A stretch of DNA of 64,000 nucleotides from Eubacterium sp. 14-2 (lineage in GTDB: Bacteria; Bacillota; Clostridia; Lachnospirales; Lachnospiraceae). Position numbers and translations under genes: made by a program. The first letter of the stretch is position 1. Each line of letters starts with the position of its first letter. Below are positions 30,798 through 38,555 of this stretch, piece by piece. The stretch covers positions 1,424,103 through 1,488,102 of the forward strand of contig NZ_KE159568.1 in NCBI RefSeq assembly GCF_000403845.2, given 5' to 3'. The notes under the pieces are model-generated. The model had not been told where the DNA came from, made no database searches, and worked only from the letters and a program-made list of their open reading frames with translations.

Positions 30798-32362
30798 GAT
30801 GCAGAAAAAAGAGATGCAGAAAATTGTGTGGGAAAAATCGGGTACAGGGTTTTTTTCTGATAAGTATCATTCTGTGTTTTGTTCTGGCTGTGTCTGTCAC
30901 GGTCAGGGCGGAGGGTCTGATAATTTCGGATGACAGTCAGAAAAAAGGCGGATTTATCACCATTGACGCCAATAAAAAGTACGAGGGTATGAACGCTCCT
31001 TTTTCCAAAGGATATGAACCTTCTGTTAAGAAAAATACCATGACGCTGGTGGTTCCTTTTATGATGAAACAGGAAACGGAGCAGGACAGAATCGTTGTGG
31101 GTATTTCTTTTGAGCGTGAGGAAAACAGCCCTTTTTACTATAAAAACTATCAGAAAAAAGTAAAGAAGTCAGAAGATGGAATTTATCTGTACCGGTGCAG
31201 AATTCAGTTAAAGGAAGACCGGGTAAACGGTCAGTATCCCCTGCGCCTGTGGGTGCAGGCTGAGACGTCAGAGGAACGGCTGCAGCAGGAATTTAACATT
31301 TATGTGGAAATTACAGACGGAATCCCAAAAGTTTCCGAAGAAAATCCGCCGGAGGAAAATTCAGATTTTACCATGGAAAATCAGGTGCCGGATTCTGTTT
31401 TGCCGGATGCAGGAGAAGAATCAGGCCAGCCAGCAGGAGGTTCAGGCAGCGGAGAACAGATTATCCATCAGCCCAGAGTTATGATAACAGATAACAGTCT
31501 GCAGACGGCTTCTCTGGAAGCCGGAACACAGGCACTCTGGTCCCTTTCTGCCAGAAACTGCAGCCGAAGTTATGCCATGGAAAATGTAAAGGTGACCATG
31601 ACCTGTGAAAACAGAGATATTATCTTTGAAAAGACTTCCTGGTATTTTGACTGGGCGGGGGCCGGAGGTTCCATGGATTTGTCTCAGCATGTGACTGTGG
31701 GAAAAAAAGCGGCGGCAGAGTCCGTAGCAGTACAGTTTCAGTTTGACTATGAGGATAAACAGGGGACTGCCTGTACTTCCACGGAGACAGTGACTCTGTC
31801 TGTGGTGCAGATTCCTCAGGCGGAGCTTACGAATCTTTCTTTTCCGGACAGTATTTATGAGGCAGATACGGATTTGCTGACTTTTCAGATACAGAACACG
31901 GGTCTTGCGGTCATTTATAATGTCAGAATACGTCTGGAAGGCAAAGGGCTGTTTCCGGAGAAGGAACTGTTTCTTGGAACCATGGAGGCAGGTTCTTCTG
32001 CAGACGGAGAGATTTCCGTATTTGCCGGCAACCTGACCATGGATAATGAGGGAAATGTGATTGATGAAGGTGGAAAAAAATATGGCGATACCACCGGTAC
32101 AGTGGTGTTTTCCTATGAAAATGAACAGGGGGAACCGGTGGAAACCAGTCAGGAACTTCACACCGCCATTAAAAAACCGCAGGTTGTGAAACTGAAAGTG
32201 GAAAAGGAAGCTCCGAAAACCAATCAGTGGTGGATAACTATTCTGGCAGGTATTTTTCTGGTGCTGATTTTGATTATCATATGGCTTTATCTGCGGATGA
32301 AGCATTATTGGAGAGTTTCCGAAATGCATAAAAATTCCTGGTCAGGAAAGGAAAAATCATGA
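30794..32362 (+). CDS. Secreted, membrane-anchored protein of the ABC operon
   Basis: 522 aa. N-terminal signal segment (FFLISIILCFVLAVSVTVRA), a large extracytoplasmic part and a C-terminal membrane helix about residues 478-500 (WWITILAGIFLVLILIIIWLYL) with a short basic tail. The ectodomain has beta-rich, CARDB/NEW3-like sequence (LTFQIQNTGLAVIYNVRIRLEG), the kind of Ig-like domain seen in COG1361 proteins that accompany exporters. An acidic Glu/Pro-rich linker lies about residues 170-220. ATGA overlaps on both sides show strict co-translation with the ATPase and the next gene. Confidence 0.75.
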   Translation: MRCRKKRCRKLCGKNRVQGFFLISIILCFVLAVSVTVRAEGLIISDDSQKKGGFITIDANKKYEGMNAPFSKGYEPSVKKNTMTLVVPFMMKQETEQDRIVVGISFEREENSPFYYKNYQKKVKKSEDGIYLYRCRIQLKEDRVNGQYPLRLWVQAETSEERLQQEFNIYVEITDGIPKVSEENPPEENSDFTMENQVPDSVLPDAGEESGQPAGGSGSGEQIIHQPRVMITDNSLQTASLEAGTQALWSLSARNCSRSYAMENVKVTMTCENRDIIFEKTSWYFDWAGAGGSMDLSQHVTVGKKAAAESVAVQFQFDYEDKQGTACTSTETVTLSVVQIPQAELTNLSFPDSIYEADTDLLTFQIQNTGLAVIYNVRIRLEGKGLFPEKELFLGTMEAGSSADGEISVFAGNLTMDNEGNVIDEGGKKYGDTTGTVVFSYENEQGEPVETSQELHTAIKKPQVVKLKVEKEAPKTNQWWITILAGIFLVLILIIIWLYLRMKHYWRVSEMHKNSWSGKEKS

Positions 32363-33027
32363 AAAGACGTAATCTGTATAAAGATATTGTTATCGGTGCA
32401 GCAGTTATTTTTCTGATGGTTTTCTGTTCAAATCTGTGGAAAAATTATCAGAAAGAGCAGAAAATCTATGGTTTTTACATCCAGTCTGACCGGGAACTGA
32501 CAGAGAAAACTGCAGAACAGTTACAGAATATTTCCGGTCTCTGCAGGTTTGAACCATCTGCTTCCACTATGGTGACAGTGGGGCTGGAAGAATATACCCT
32601 GGAAACCAGCCTGGTGGGAGTCAGTCTGGAAGAGTATCCGCTGAACTTTAAGGAAACAGAGGGGAATCTTGTTCTGGGAAATACAGCGGCGCTGTTTTTC
32701 GGTGAAGTTGCATTTCAGATGTTTTCTGACAAACACGGATACAGTCCTGATAAAAAACAGATAAAAAGCTGGACGGATGAGTATCAGAGTCTTTCTCTGT
32801 CCATAACGGATGAAGGAGGTCATGTAAGAAAGGGATATGTTGCCGGTATTCTGAAAAGTCCGGGAAACGAAATTTACATGGATAGAGGTCAGATGGAGGA
32901 AATTTTTAAGGAATCCTGTCAGGTGACGGGAGGGTATATGGAGGTTTATGGGCTTCAGAATATGAAAAAAGCCAGGGATGAACTGGAAGGGGGAGGATTT
33001 CTGGTGGAGAAGAAAATGGAGAATTAA
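32359..33027 (+). CDS. Single-helix protein resembling a stand-alone MacB/FtsX periplasmic core
   Basis: 222 aa; N-terminal membrane helix about residues 10-27 (IVIGAAVIFLMVFCSNLW) and an external domain. The pattern (QLQNISGLCRFEPSAS, then TLVGVSLEEYPLNF and LGNTAALFFGE) resembles the core domain found between the first two helices of MacB/FtsX-type ABC permeases, but the other three helices are absent. It is the last gene of the operon, overlapping the preceding gene by 4 nt. No family is recognised with certainty. Confidence 0.6.
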   Translation: MKRRNLYKDIVIGAAVIFLMVFCSNLWKNYQKEQKIYGFYIQSDRELTEKTAEQLQNISGLCRFEPSASTMVTVGLEEYTLETSLVGVSLEEYPLNFKETEGNLVLGNTAALFFGEVAFQMFSDKHGYSPDKKQIKSWTDEYQSLSLSITDEGGHVRKGYVAGILKSPGNEIYMDRGQMEEIFKESCQVTGGYMEVYGLQNMKKARDELEGGGFLVEKKMEN

Positions 33028-33061
33028 TCTGAATATCAGAGACAGACTGTAAAAGGATGAG

Positions 33062-33106
33062 GACAGCATACGGTTTTCCGGACGGGAGATGGTATGCTGT
33101 CTTTCC
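33062..33106 (+). terminator. Terminator of the lipoprotein/ABC operon
   Basis: Perfect 10-bp stem GACAGCATAC/GTATGCTGTC followed by TTTCC, 35 nt after the last stop codon. Confidence 0.75.
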
Positions 33107-33111
33107 GGAAA

Positions 33112-33159
33112 CAATAAACCAGGCAGCCGCGTCTGCGCGGATAACTGGCTTATGCCTGG
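33112..33159 (-). terminator. Terminator-like structure after the B12 transporter remnant
   Basis: On the minus strand CCAGGCA pairs with TGCCTGG, enclosing a second stem CCGCG-CAGA-CGCGG, and is followed by TTTATTGT. It lies downstream of the minus-strand transporter operon, tail to tail with the plus-strand terminator. Confidence 0.55.
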
Positions 33160-33196
33160 GGTAAGTACCCTGTGGCTGCAAATCAGATTTACTGTT

Positions 33197-33813
33197 TCAC
33201 ACCCATCGCTGAAGAGAAGATACCATATAGCTTCTTACATTCATATTGTAAAGTTTATCCAGCAGAGAAAGATCAAAATTATCCAGGCTGCTGTAACTTT
33301 CCACCTGTCCATGGTTCAGCAGAAGCAGGGTGTCTGCAAAGGACAGGGCCAGATTCATGTCATGAAATACTCCTACAATACAATGACCCCCGGCAACAGA
33401 CCAGGTTTTTAAACTTTCAATCAATTCTACCTGATAACGCAAATCCAGATGATTGGTGGGTTCGTCCAGCAGAATGACCTGTGGCTCCTGGGCGAAAGTA
33501 CGAGCCAGAAATACACGCTGAAGCTGTCCTCCGGACAATCTGGTGACCAGATGTTCTCGAAGGTCCAGAGTGCCTGTAAGCCGCAGGCTTTCTTCTACTA
33601 TCTGACGATCAGCCGCACTTTCTCCTGACAGCAGACCTTTTGACTGGTGGGCATAACGACCCGGCATAACGGTTTCATAGACAGTGTAGTCGAAAGTGGC
33701 CGGAGAAAACTGACTCATCAGGGCAGTTTTTCTCCTTCTTTTACATGGAAAGAGACGTCCTTTACAATGGGCGGTCCACCATAGCCGCAGCTTAAATGTT
33801 CAATTCGAAGCAT
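33197..33813 (-). pseudogene. Cobalamin/iron-siderophore ABC transporter ATPase with internal deletion
   Basis: The first 31 codons are intact (from the ATG at 33813: MLRIEHLSCGYGGPPIVKDV, then ..KEGEKLP) but run into TGA at 33720. A second frame resumes at 33718 (TGATG overlap) with MSQFSPATFDYTVYETV and is complete to the end: signature LSGGQLQRVFLARTF, Walker B VILLDEPTNHLD, H-loop region GVFHDMNLAL. The segment that should hold Walker A (GPNGxGKST) and the following 50 or so residues is gone, with a frame change at the junction. Without Walker A the subunit cannot bind ATP in the normal way. BtuD/FhuC-type gene inactivated by deletion. Confidence 0.85.
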
Positions 33814-33843
33814 AATAACCTCCATTTCTATTTCATCGGCAAA

Positions 33844-34866
33844 TTATCGATTCCTGCGTCCTGCAAAAAAGATATACAGAAAAAAAGGTGCGCCCAACAG
33901 TGATGTGATGGCGCCGATGGAAATTTCACGGGCAGGAATCAGTGTCCGGGCCGCCAGATCACAAAGTACCAGAAAAGTACCACCAAACAAAGCGCTGGCA
34001 GGCAGTATTTTTTTATGAGCTGCGCCAAACCAGCGGCGTATAATATGAGGTACAATAAGGTCTACAAAGCCTATAATACCCACAAAAGCTACTGCGGTTC
34101 CACTAAGAGCTGCTATGGCAGCCAGAAGGATACGTTTGAGTTTCAGCAAATTGACGCCCATTGCCTGTGCTGATTCTTCACCGAAAGTCATCACATCCAG
34201 CTCGCGGGAATGAAACAGGAAGAAAATCAGTCCAAAAACAGTGGCCAGAGCCAGTACCCATACGGCGTTCCATTCTTTCATGGAAAAACTGCCCATCAGC
34301 CAGATCTGGATTCGTTCACCGTAATCCGGTGAACTGGTTGCCATAAGATTCATAACAGCGTTACAGAACAGAGAAAATACAGTACCAACCAGAATAATGG
34401 TTACGTTTGAAACACTGCTGTCCAGCCGGGAGGAGATCAATACCACCAGAAATACGGTAATCAGGGCAAATCCAAGACTTACGCCAGGAAGAAGAAAAGT
34501 GCCTGGTCCTGTTACGGTCAGACCGAATACGATTACCGTGGCCGCACCCAGTCCGGCGCCTGAAGATATGCCAAGGCCAAAAGGAGAGGTCAGCGGGTTC
34601 TGCAGGATGGACTGGGTTACAGTACCGCTTATTGCCAGTGCAGCCCCGGTGAAAAACGCCAGTATCACCCGTGGCAGGCGCATATTCAGTACCATGGCCG
34701 GATAGCTGGCAGGCAGAGTTTCTGACAGTGACGTGCCAAAAAAGTGATTTAAAATAATGGCCAGAATATCTCCAGGGGCCATATATACACTGCCAATGCC
34801 GATACCAAAAAGAAGTGCGGCCAATGCTGCAATAAACAGTACAGTCATTTTTGTGGAATATTTCAT
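33844..34866 (-). CDS. FecCD/BtuC-type ABC transporter permease
   Basis: 340 aa, full length for the family. Typical blocks: RLPRVILAFFTGAALAISGTV, ILQNPLTSPFGLGISSGAG, LVGTVFSLFCNA, MGSFS, FVGIIGFVDLIVPHIIRR (permease-ATPase coupling motif) and the C-terminal PAREISIGAITSLLGAPFF. Together with the riboswitch upstream the substrate is probably cobalamin or a corrinoid. Its ATG overlaps the binding-protein stop (ATGA) and has no own ribosome binding site, so its translation depended on an upstream gene that has now lost its start. Likely an intact frame in a dead operon. Confidence 0.85.
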   Translation of the reverse strand: MKYSTKMTVLFIAALAALLFGIGIGSVYMAPGDILAIILNHFFGTSLSETLPASYPAMVLNMRLPRVILAFFTGAALAISGTVTQSILQNPLTSPFGLGISSGAGLGAATVIVFGLTVTGPGTFLLPGVSLGFALITVFLVVLISSRLDSSVSNVTIILVGTVFSLFCNAVMNLMATSSPDYGERIQIWLMGSFSMKEWNAVWVLALATVFGLIFFLFHSRELDVMTFGEESAQAMGVNLLKLKRILLAAIAALSGTAVAFVGIIGFVDLIVPHIIRRWFGAAHKKILPASALFGGTFLVLCDLAARTLIPAREISIGAITSLLGAPFFLYIFFAGRRNR

Positions 34867-35477
34867 TTTGTTGTGTAATAATCCGGATAAAGAATTTCGG
34901 CCATCTGGCGCATGGCTTTTACAATGGTATGGTTGGAATGGGAGGAAGAATTACTGTCAATGCTGTATACATTTTTACTGGCGATGGCGGAAATATCTGC
35001 CCATCCGTCTCTGTCCAGAATTTTCTGTACGGGATCATCCATATAATCAGCATTTGTGAAGATAAAGTCCGGATTGGCAGATACGATAGTTTCTCCTTCT
35101 ACTGTGAACCAGCCTGACTGGTCGGCCAGGACATTTTCAGCACCAATCCATTCTATCATTTCATTGATGAAAGAACCGCTGCCGCAGCTGTACATGTTGG
35201 GAGCCGGAGCAATTTCAAAATAAACCCGTTTGTGTTCTTCCTGTGGGATTTTGGATGCAATATCAGCCAGTTCCTGAAGCTGTGCGTCAAAATCCTCCAG
35301 CAGGATTTCTCCTTCTTCAGGTGCGTCAAGAACAGTAGCCAGAAATTTGATGTCGCTTTTGATTCCTGCTATGGTGTCACGATTGGGAATGCGGATGACA
35401 CAGGTTCCCGTATCAATCAGAGACTGGAAAGGAGATTCCTGGTCATAAAAGGTTTCATTGGAAAAGTTTCTGTACAT
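34863..35477 (-). pseudogene. BtuF-type periplasmic-binding-protein remnant, N-terminal part deleted
   Basis: The C-terminal two thirds of a class III solute-binding protein are recognisable (IAGIKSDIKFLATVLDAPEEGE; YFEIAPAPNMYSCGSGSFINEMIEWIGAENV; VSANPDFIFTN; WADISAIASKNVYSID). The signal peptide, lipobox and most of the N-terminal lobe are missing. The first available ATG (35477) lies directly after the U-tract of the riboswitch terminator and has no ribosome binding site. The frame is open further into the aptamer but that is non-coding. A deletion joined the leader to the middle of the gene. Confidence 0.82.
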
Positions 35478-35479
35478 GG

Positions 35480-35509
35480 AAAAACGCCCTTTCACTTCGA
35501 AAGAGCGTT
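35480..35509 (-). terminator. Expression-platform terminator of the cobalamin riboswitch
   Basis: On the minus strand AACGCTCTTTC pairs with GAAAGGGCGTT (11 bp, one G-U pair) around a GAAGT loop, followed by TTTTT. It lies just downstream of the aptamer, so B12 binding probably controlled transcription termination. Confidence 0.8.
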
Positions 35510-35514
35510 TATAT

Positions 35515-35695
35515 AACATACAGGTTGCGGAAACAGAATGCCGCAACGTTGGTGTATGTACAAGTCCATCGATCGTGAATCTGTACCAGACAGATACAGC
35601 GAACCGGCTTAATGTATTTTGCATATTTCAGTACATATTACGGTGGCGGGACCGCGCGGGATTTTCACCCGACTTCTCTGTAAGTTTATCTGACT
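35515..35695 (-). promoter_or_regulatory. Cobalamin riboswitch
   Basis: The minus strand carries the B12-box consensus: GTCGGGTGAAAATCCCGC then GGTCCCGCCACCGTAA (about 35635-35672), and downstream an AAGCCGG element near 35610, with further paired arms (TTGCGG...CCGCAA, 35523-35547). These match the AdoCbl riboswitch core. It precedes a BtuFCD-type operon, the classical target. Confidence 0.88.
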
Positions 35696-35738
35696 GATGT
35701 TTATTTATGGAAATCTCTGAATTCCACAATGTAATTTT

Positions 35739-35767
35739 ATAGTAGATTAGTTCCACATTAATGTCAA
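35739..35767 (-). promoter_or_regulatory. Sigma-A promoter of the riboswitch/B12 transporter transcript
   Basis: On the minus strand TTGACA (35767-35762), 17-nt spacer, TACTAT (35744-35739), about 45 nt before the aptamer. Confidence 0.65.
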
Positions 35768-35983
35768 CCTGTAAAAAATTGCCGGTAAAAATTTGCCTGT
35801 ATTTTTTTGCGGCAGAAAAATTTTTCAGATGATATACTTTTTTTCAGGATTAGTCATAAAAACAGTGTATTATAGAGTATGGCAGAAAGATAATATTTCT
35901 ATTTAAATCTTTTTGTTCATAGTTTCTGAAAGAAAAAATAATATTACAGGCAGGGTAAAAAATTTTTCAATCACAAAAAAGAA

Positions 35984-36012
35984 TTGTATGGATGGGATTT
36001 TTTTGTTATAAT
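35984..36012 (+). promoter_or_regulatory. Sigma-A promoter of the PocR-type gene
   Basis: TTGTAT at 35984-35989, 17-nt spacer, perfect TATAAT at 36007-36012. The divergent space 35768-35983 is very A+T rich; no further element is recognised in it. Confidence 0.7.
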
Positions 36013-36120
36013 AATTAAAATAAAAGACAGATTTGAATTTTTTTGTCGTCAATTTATACAAAGACGGACAGAAGTTGTCTGGAGTGTTGAGAGACAGAAT
36101 CATATCGGGAGATGGATTGT

Positions 36121-37335
36121 ATGTTGAAAGAATCAAAAAATATATCGGATTATCTTGATATCGGTTTTCTGCAAATGCTGCAGGATAATTGTTCCAGGGC
36201 CATGGGACTGGCTTTTGTGACAGTGGACTATCGCGGATGTCCCATTACGCATTACAGTGGTTTTACCCCTTACTGTCAGCTTGGGCGGAAGCATCAGGGA
36301 TTTTTTGAAATGTGCAAACAGTGTGATGCCCATGGAGGTCTGCAGGCTGCTATTACCGGAGAGCCTTATATCTACCGCTGTCATGCAGGACTGGTGGATT
36401 TTGCCCTGCCGCTGATCTGCGACGGTATTTATATGGGTTCCCTGATGGGAGGCCAGATACGGTTAAACCGGGATGAAAAAGGGGAACTGGACAGGATTCT
36501 GCCGGTTGAGACAGACTGGAGGAAAGATAAGGACCTGGATAAAGCGTATAATGAAACTCAGACAGTCTCCTATGAGAAGATTAAATCGGCAGTGACAGTG
36601 CTGCATGATTTGATTCTGTTTATGATGCAGAGTAACGGGCAGACGGGCAGGCTGCCGGAATCTGAGGATATAAACGCTGGGGAACAGTGTAAAACCTGTC
36701 CCGGTGCAGAGTTTTCTTTTCGAAAACGTGAACTTACAAGTATTAAAAATCAGGGGAAACTGCGTTATTTTTTCTTTGTGATGAATATTATTTCACAGAT
36801 GGCTCTCCAGGAAAAGGCCGCCAGGACAGAGGCCATGGTATATGATTTTGCGGATATTATGCGTTATGTAACGGAATCAGAACATGAAATTTCCACACTG
36901 GGAGAAGAACTGAACTATATAGGCGCTCTGCTGCGTGTTCAGAAAGCCTGGGTAGGGGACGCTCTTCGCTTTCATATTTCAGTTCCAAAGGAATACTGGG
37001 ATGCAAACTGTCCCTACATGGTTCTGGAACCGCTTGTGGGACTGGCTGTTCAGGGATGCGAGGCTGGGGAAACCCATGAAATTGAAATTCTTGCGAAAGA
37101 AGAACAGGGAGACGTGATAATTCAGGTAGTCAGCGATAATGAAGGAATGACGCTGGAAGAGATGGATGACCGGTCCGGGGGATTTTTTCAGGAGGAGGGA
37201 TTTTCCCTTCATGATTCAGACAGGAGTCTGAAACGGATGTTTGGAAAGCGGTATGGCCTTTCCGTAGGACCTGGAAAGGAGGAAAAGCCGGGACAGATGG
37301 TTTGCTTCCGGCTGCCTCATAAGAAAGACGGATAA
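36121..37335 (+). CDS. PocR ligand-sensing domain fused to a degenerate LytS-type kinase module
   Basis: About 404 aa; ATG at 36121 preferred because GGGAG lies about 9 nt upstream, while the ATG at 36112 abuts it. Residues about 5-175: PocR sensory domain (CKQCDAHGG, YRCHAGLVDFALPL, GIYMGSLMGGQI), known from 1,2-propanediol regulators. Then a CKTCPG motif and a HisKA-like region. In LytS kinases this reads QINPHFLFNTLN; here it is NQGKLRYFFFVMN, so the phosphoacceptor His is Arg. The N box LQPLVENA has become LEPLVGLA and the G box DNGxG has become DNEGM. It thus looks like a pseudokinase that passes ligand information without phosphorylation. The AraC-type regulator gene follows after 15 nt. 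Confidence 0.87.
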   Translation: MLKESKNISDYLDIGFLQMLQDNCSRAMGLAFVTVDYRGCPITHYSGFTPYCQLGRKHQGFFEMCKQCDAHGGLQAAITGEPYIYRCHAGLVDFALPLICDGIYMGSLMGGQIRLNRDEKGELDRILPVETDWRKDKDLDKAYNETQTVSYEKIKSAVTVLHDLILFMMQSNGQTGRLPESEDINAGEQCKTCPGAEFSFRKRELTSIKNQGKLRYFFFVMNIISQMALQEKAARTEAMVYDFADIMRYVTESEHEISTLGEELNYIGALLRVQKAWVGDALRFHISVPKEYWDANCPYMVLEPLVGLAVQGCEAGETHEIEILAKEEQGDVIIQVVSDNEGMTLEEMDDRSGGFFQEEGFSLHDSDRSLKRMFGKRYGLSVGPGKEEKPGQMVCFRLPHKKDG

Positions 37336-37350
37336 GGAGGTGTGCAGTGA

Positions 37351-38409
37351 ATGGGCCAGATTTTAGTGTTGAATGAGAACCGGCTGGAGCGTGAAATTAC
37401 CCGAAATATTCTGGCTGAAGGGCTGGAGTCCACAGAAATTGTTCCCATAGCGGAAGAAGAAACGGCAATCCGTATGCTGAGAGAAGAAAATGTGGATTTG
37501 CTGATTGCAGATGTACCCAGATTTGATCTGCGCCGGTGCGACATGATGGCGAAGGCCAGGCAGGTATCGCCGGATACCCCGATTCTGGTGACTTCCGCAG
37601 GAGTCCGTGCTGATATTGCACCTCATGTATGGCGGCTGGGACTGCAGGATTATTTGCTCAAACCCTGCCGTCCGGCCTGGCTGCTGGCAGCAGTTCGAGC
37701 CCTGAAACGGGAGGCTTCCCCCGGATTAAATGACAGAGAGGAACAGCGGCGGGAACAGTATCTGAAACTTCTGGCTGAGCAGATGCGGGCCTTTTGTTAT
37801 AAAAAGTGCACAGATGTTGCAAAAGATTACCTTGCTTCTCTTCACAAAGATATACATAATAAAAGTATGATTCGGTTTCAGGTGCTTCGGTTTGCCGAAG
37901 GACTTGTACAGTTGGGAGATCCTCTGGGTTCTGCTGCCCGGACCAGACTGGCATGTATGATGGAACAGTTCAGGCTTCGATTTGACCAGCAGGTGCAGAA
38001 ATATGATACCTACCTTGTACTGAAAAAGATGCTGGATGTGATTTTTACTGTTTTTGAAGAAGACAGCAGTTATCAGGTGGACAGTGAGCAGAGGGTGATC
38101 AACTTTATTGACCGCAACGTCAGGGGCGGCATCAGCCTGGATCAGGCTGCAGAATATGCAAATATGAGTTCTTATTATTTCAGCAGGGTTTTTAAGAAAA
38201 TTACCGGGGTCAACTTCATTACCTACGTTACAGACTGTAAAATAGCTGTTGCTGAGGAAATGCTTGTGGAAACGGACATGCCTGTCATCAGCATTGCCTA
38301 TGAGCTTTCTTACAGTGAAGCCAATTATTTCAGTAAGGCTTTTAAGCGGAAAGTGGGAATGACGCCTACGGAGTACCGGGAATTTCACTGCGGCGGAGTG
38401 ACTGTCTGA
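37351..38409 (+). CDS. Response-regulator-like AraC family transcription factor of the pdu locus
   Basis: 352 aa. N-terminal receiver-like domain: the usual acidic pair DD is replaced (VLNENRLERE instead of VDDE), the phosphoacceptor position D54 (LLIADVPRF) and Lys (LLKPCRP) remain. A helical middle of about 120 residues, then an AraC-type double HTH about residues 250-350 (SLDQAAEYANMSSYYFSRVFKKITGVNF, ISIAYELSYSEANYFSKAFKRKVGMTPTEYR). AAGGAGG precedes the ATG. Partner of the PocR-domain protein; expected activator of pduQ and of the pduA operon, whose promoter lacks a good -35 box. Confidence 0.92.
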   Translation: MGQILVLNENRLEREITRNILAEGLESTEIVPIAEEETAIRMLREENVDLLIADVPRFDLRRCDMMAKARQVSPDTPILVTSAGVRADIAPHVWRLGLQDYLLKPCRPAWLLAAVRALKREASPGLNDREEQRREQYLKLLAEQMRAFCYKKCTDVAKDYLASLHKDIHNKSMIRFQVLRFAEGLVQLGDPLGSAARTRLACMMEQFRLRFDQQVQKYDTYLVLKKMLDVIFTVFEEDSSYQVDSEQRVINFIDRNVRGGISLDQAAEYANMSSYYFSRVFKKITGVNFITYVTDCKIAVAEEMLVETDMPVISIAYELSYSEANYFSKAFKRKVGMTPTEYREFHCGGVTV

Positions 38410-38555
38410 ACAGGTAATTCCGGCAGAACAGGTTGTAAAATGGGGGCTTTGAATCGGGTGTATATGTCTGCAGCGCCTGCTCCGATGGACATTGCGGCAT
38501 ACAGTTTTCCGTTGGAATTTGCGCCGCAGGCGTCAGCGGCAGAATGGAGGTTATG

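Noticed and set aside
33089..33477. Plus-strand frames over the ATPase remnant
   Set aside because: Opposite strand of recognisable ABC ATPase coding sequence.
34863..35624. Longer reading frame of the binding-protein remnant starting at 35624
   Set aside because: The added N-terminal codons lie inside the riboswitch aptamer and terminator and have no protein likeness; the region is explained as RNA.
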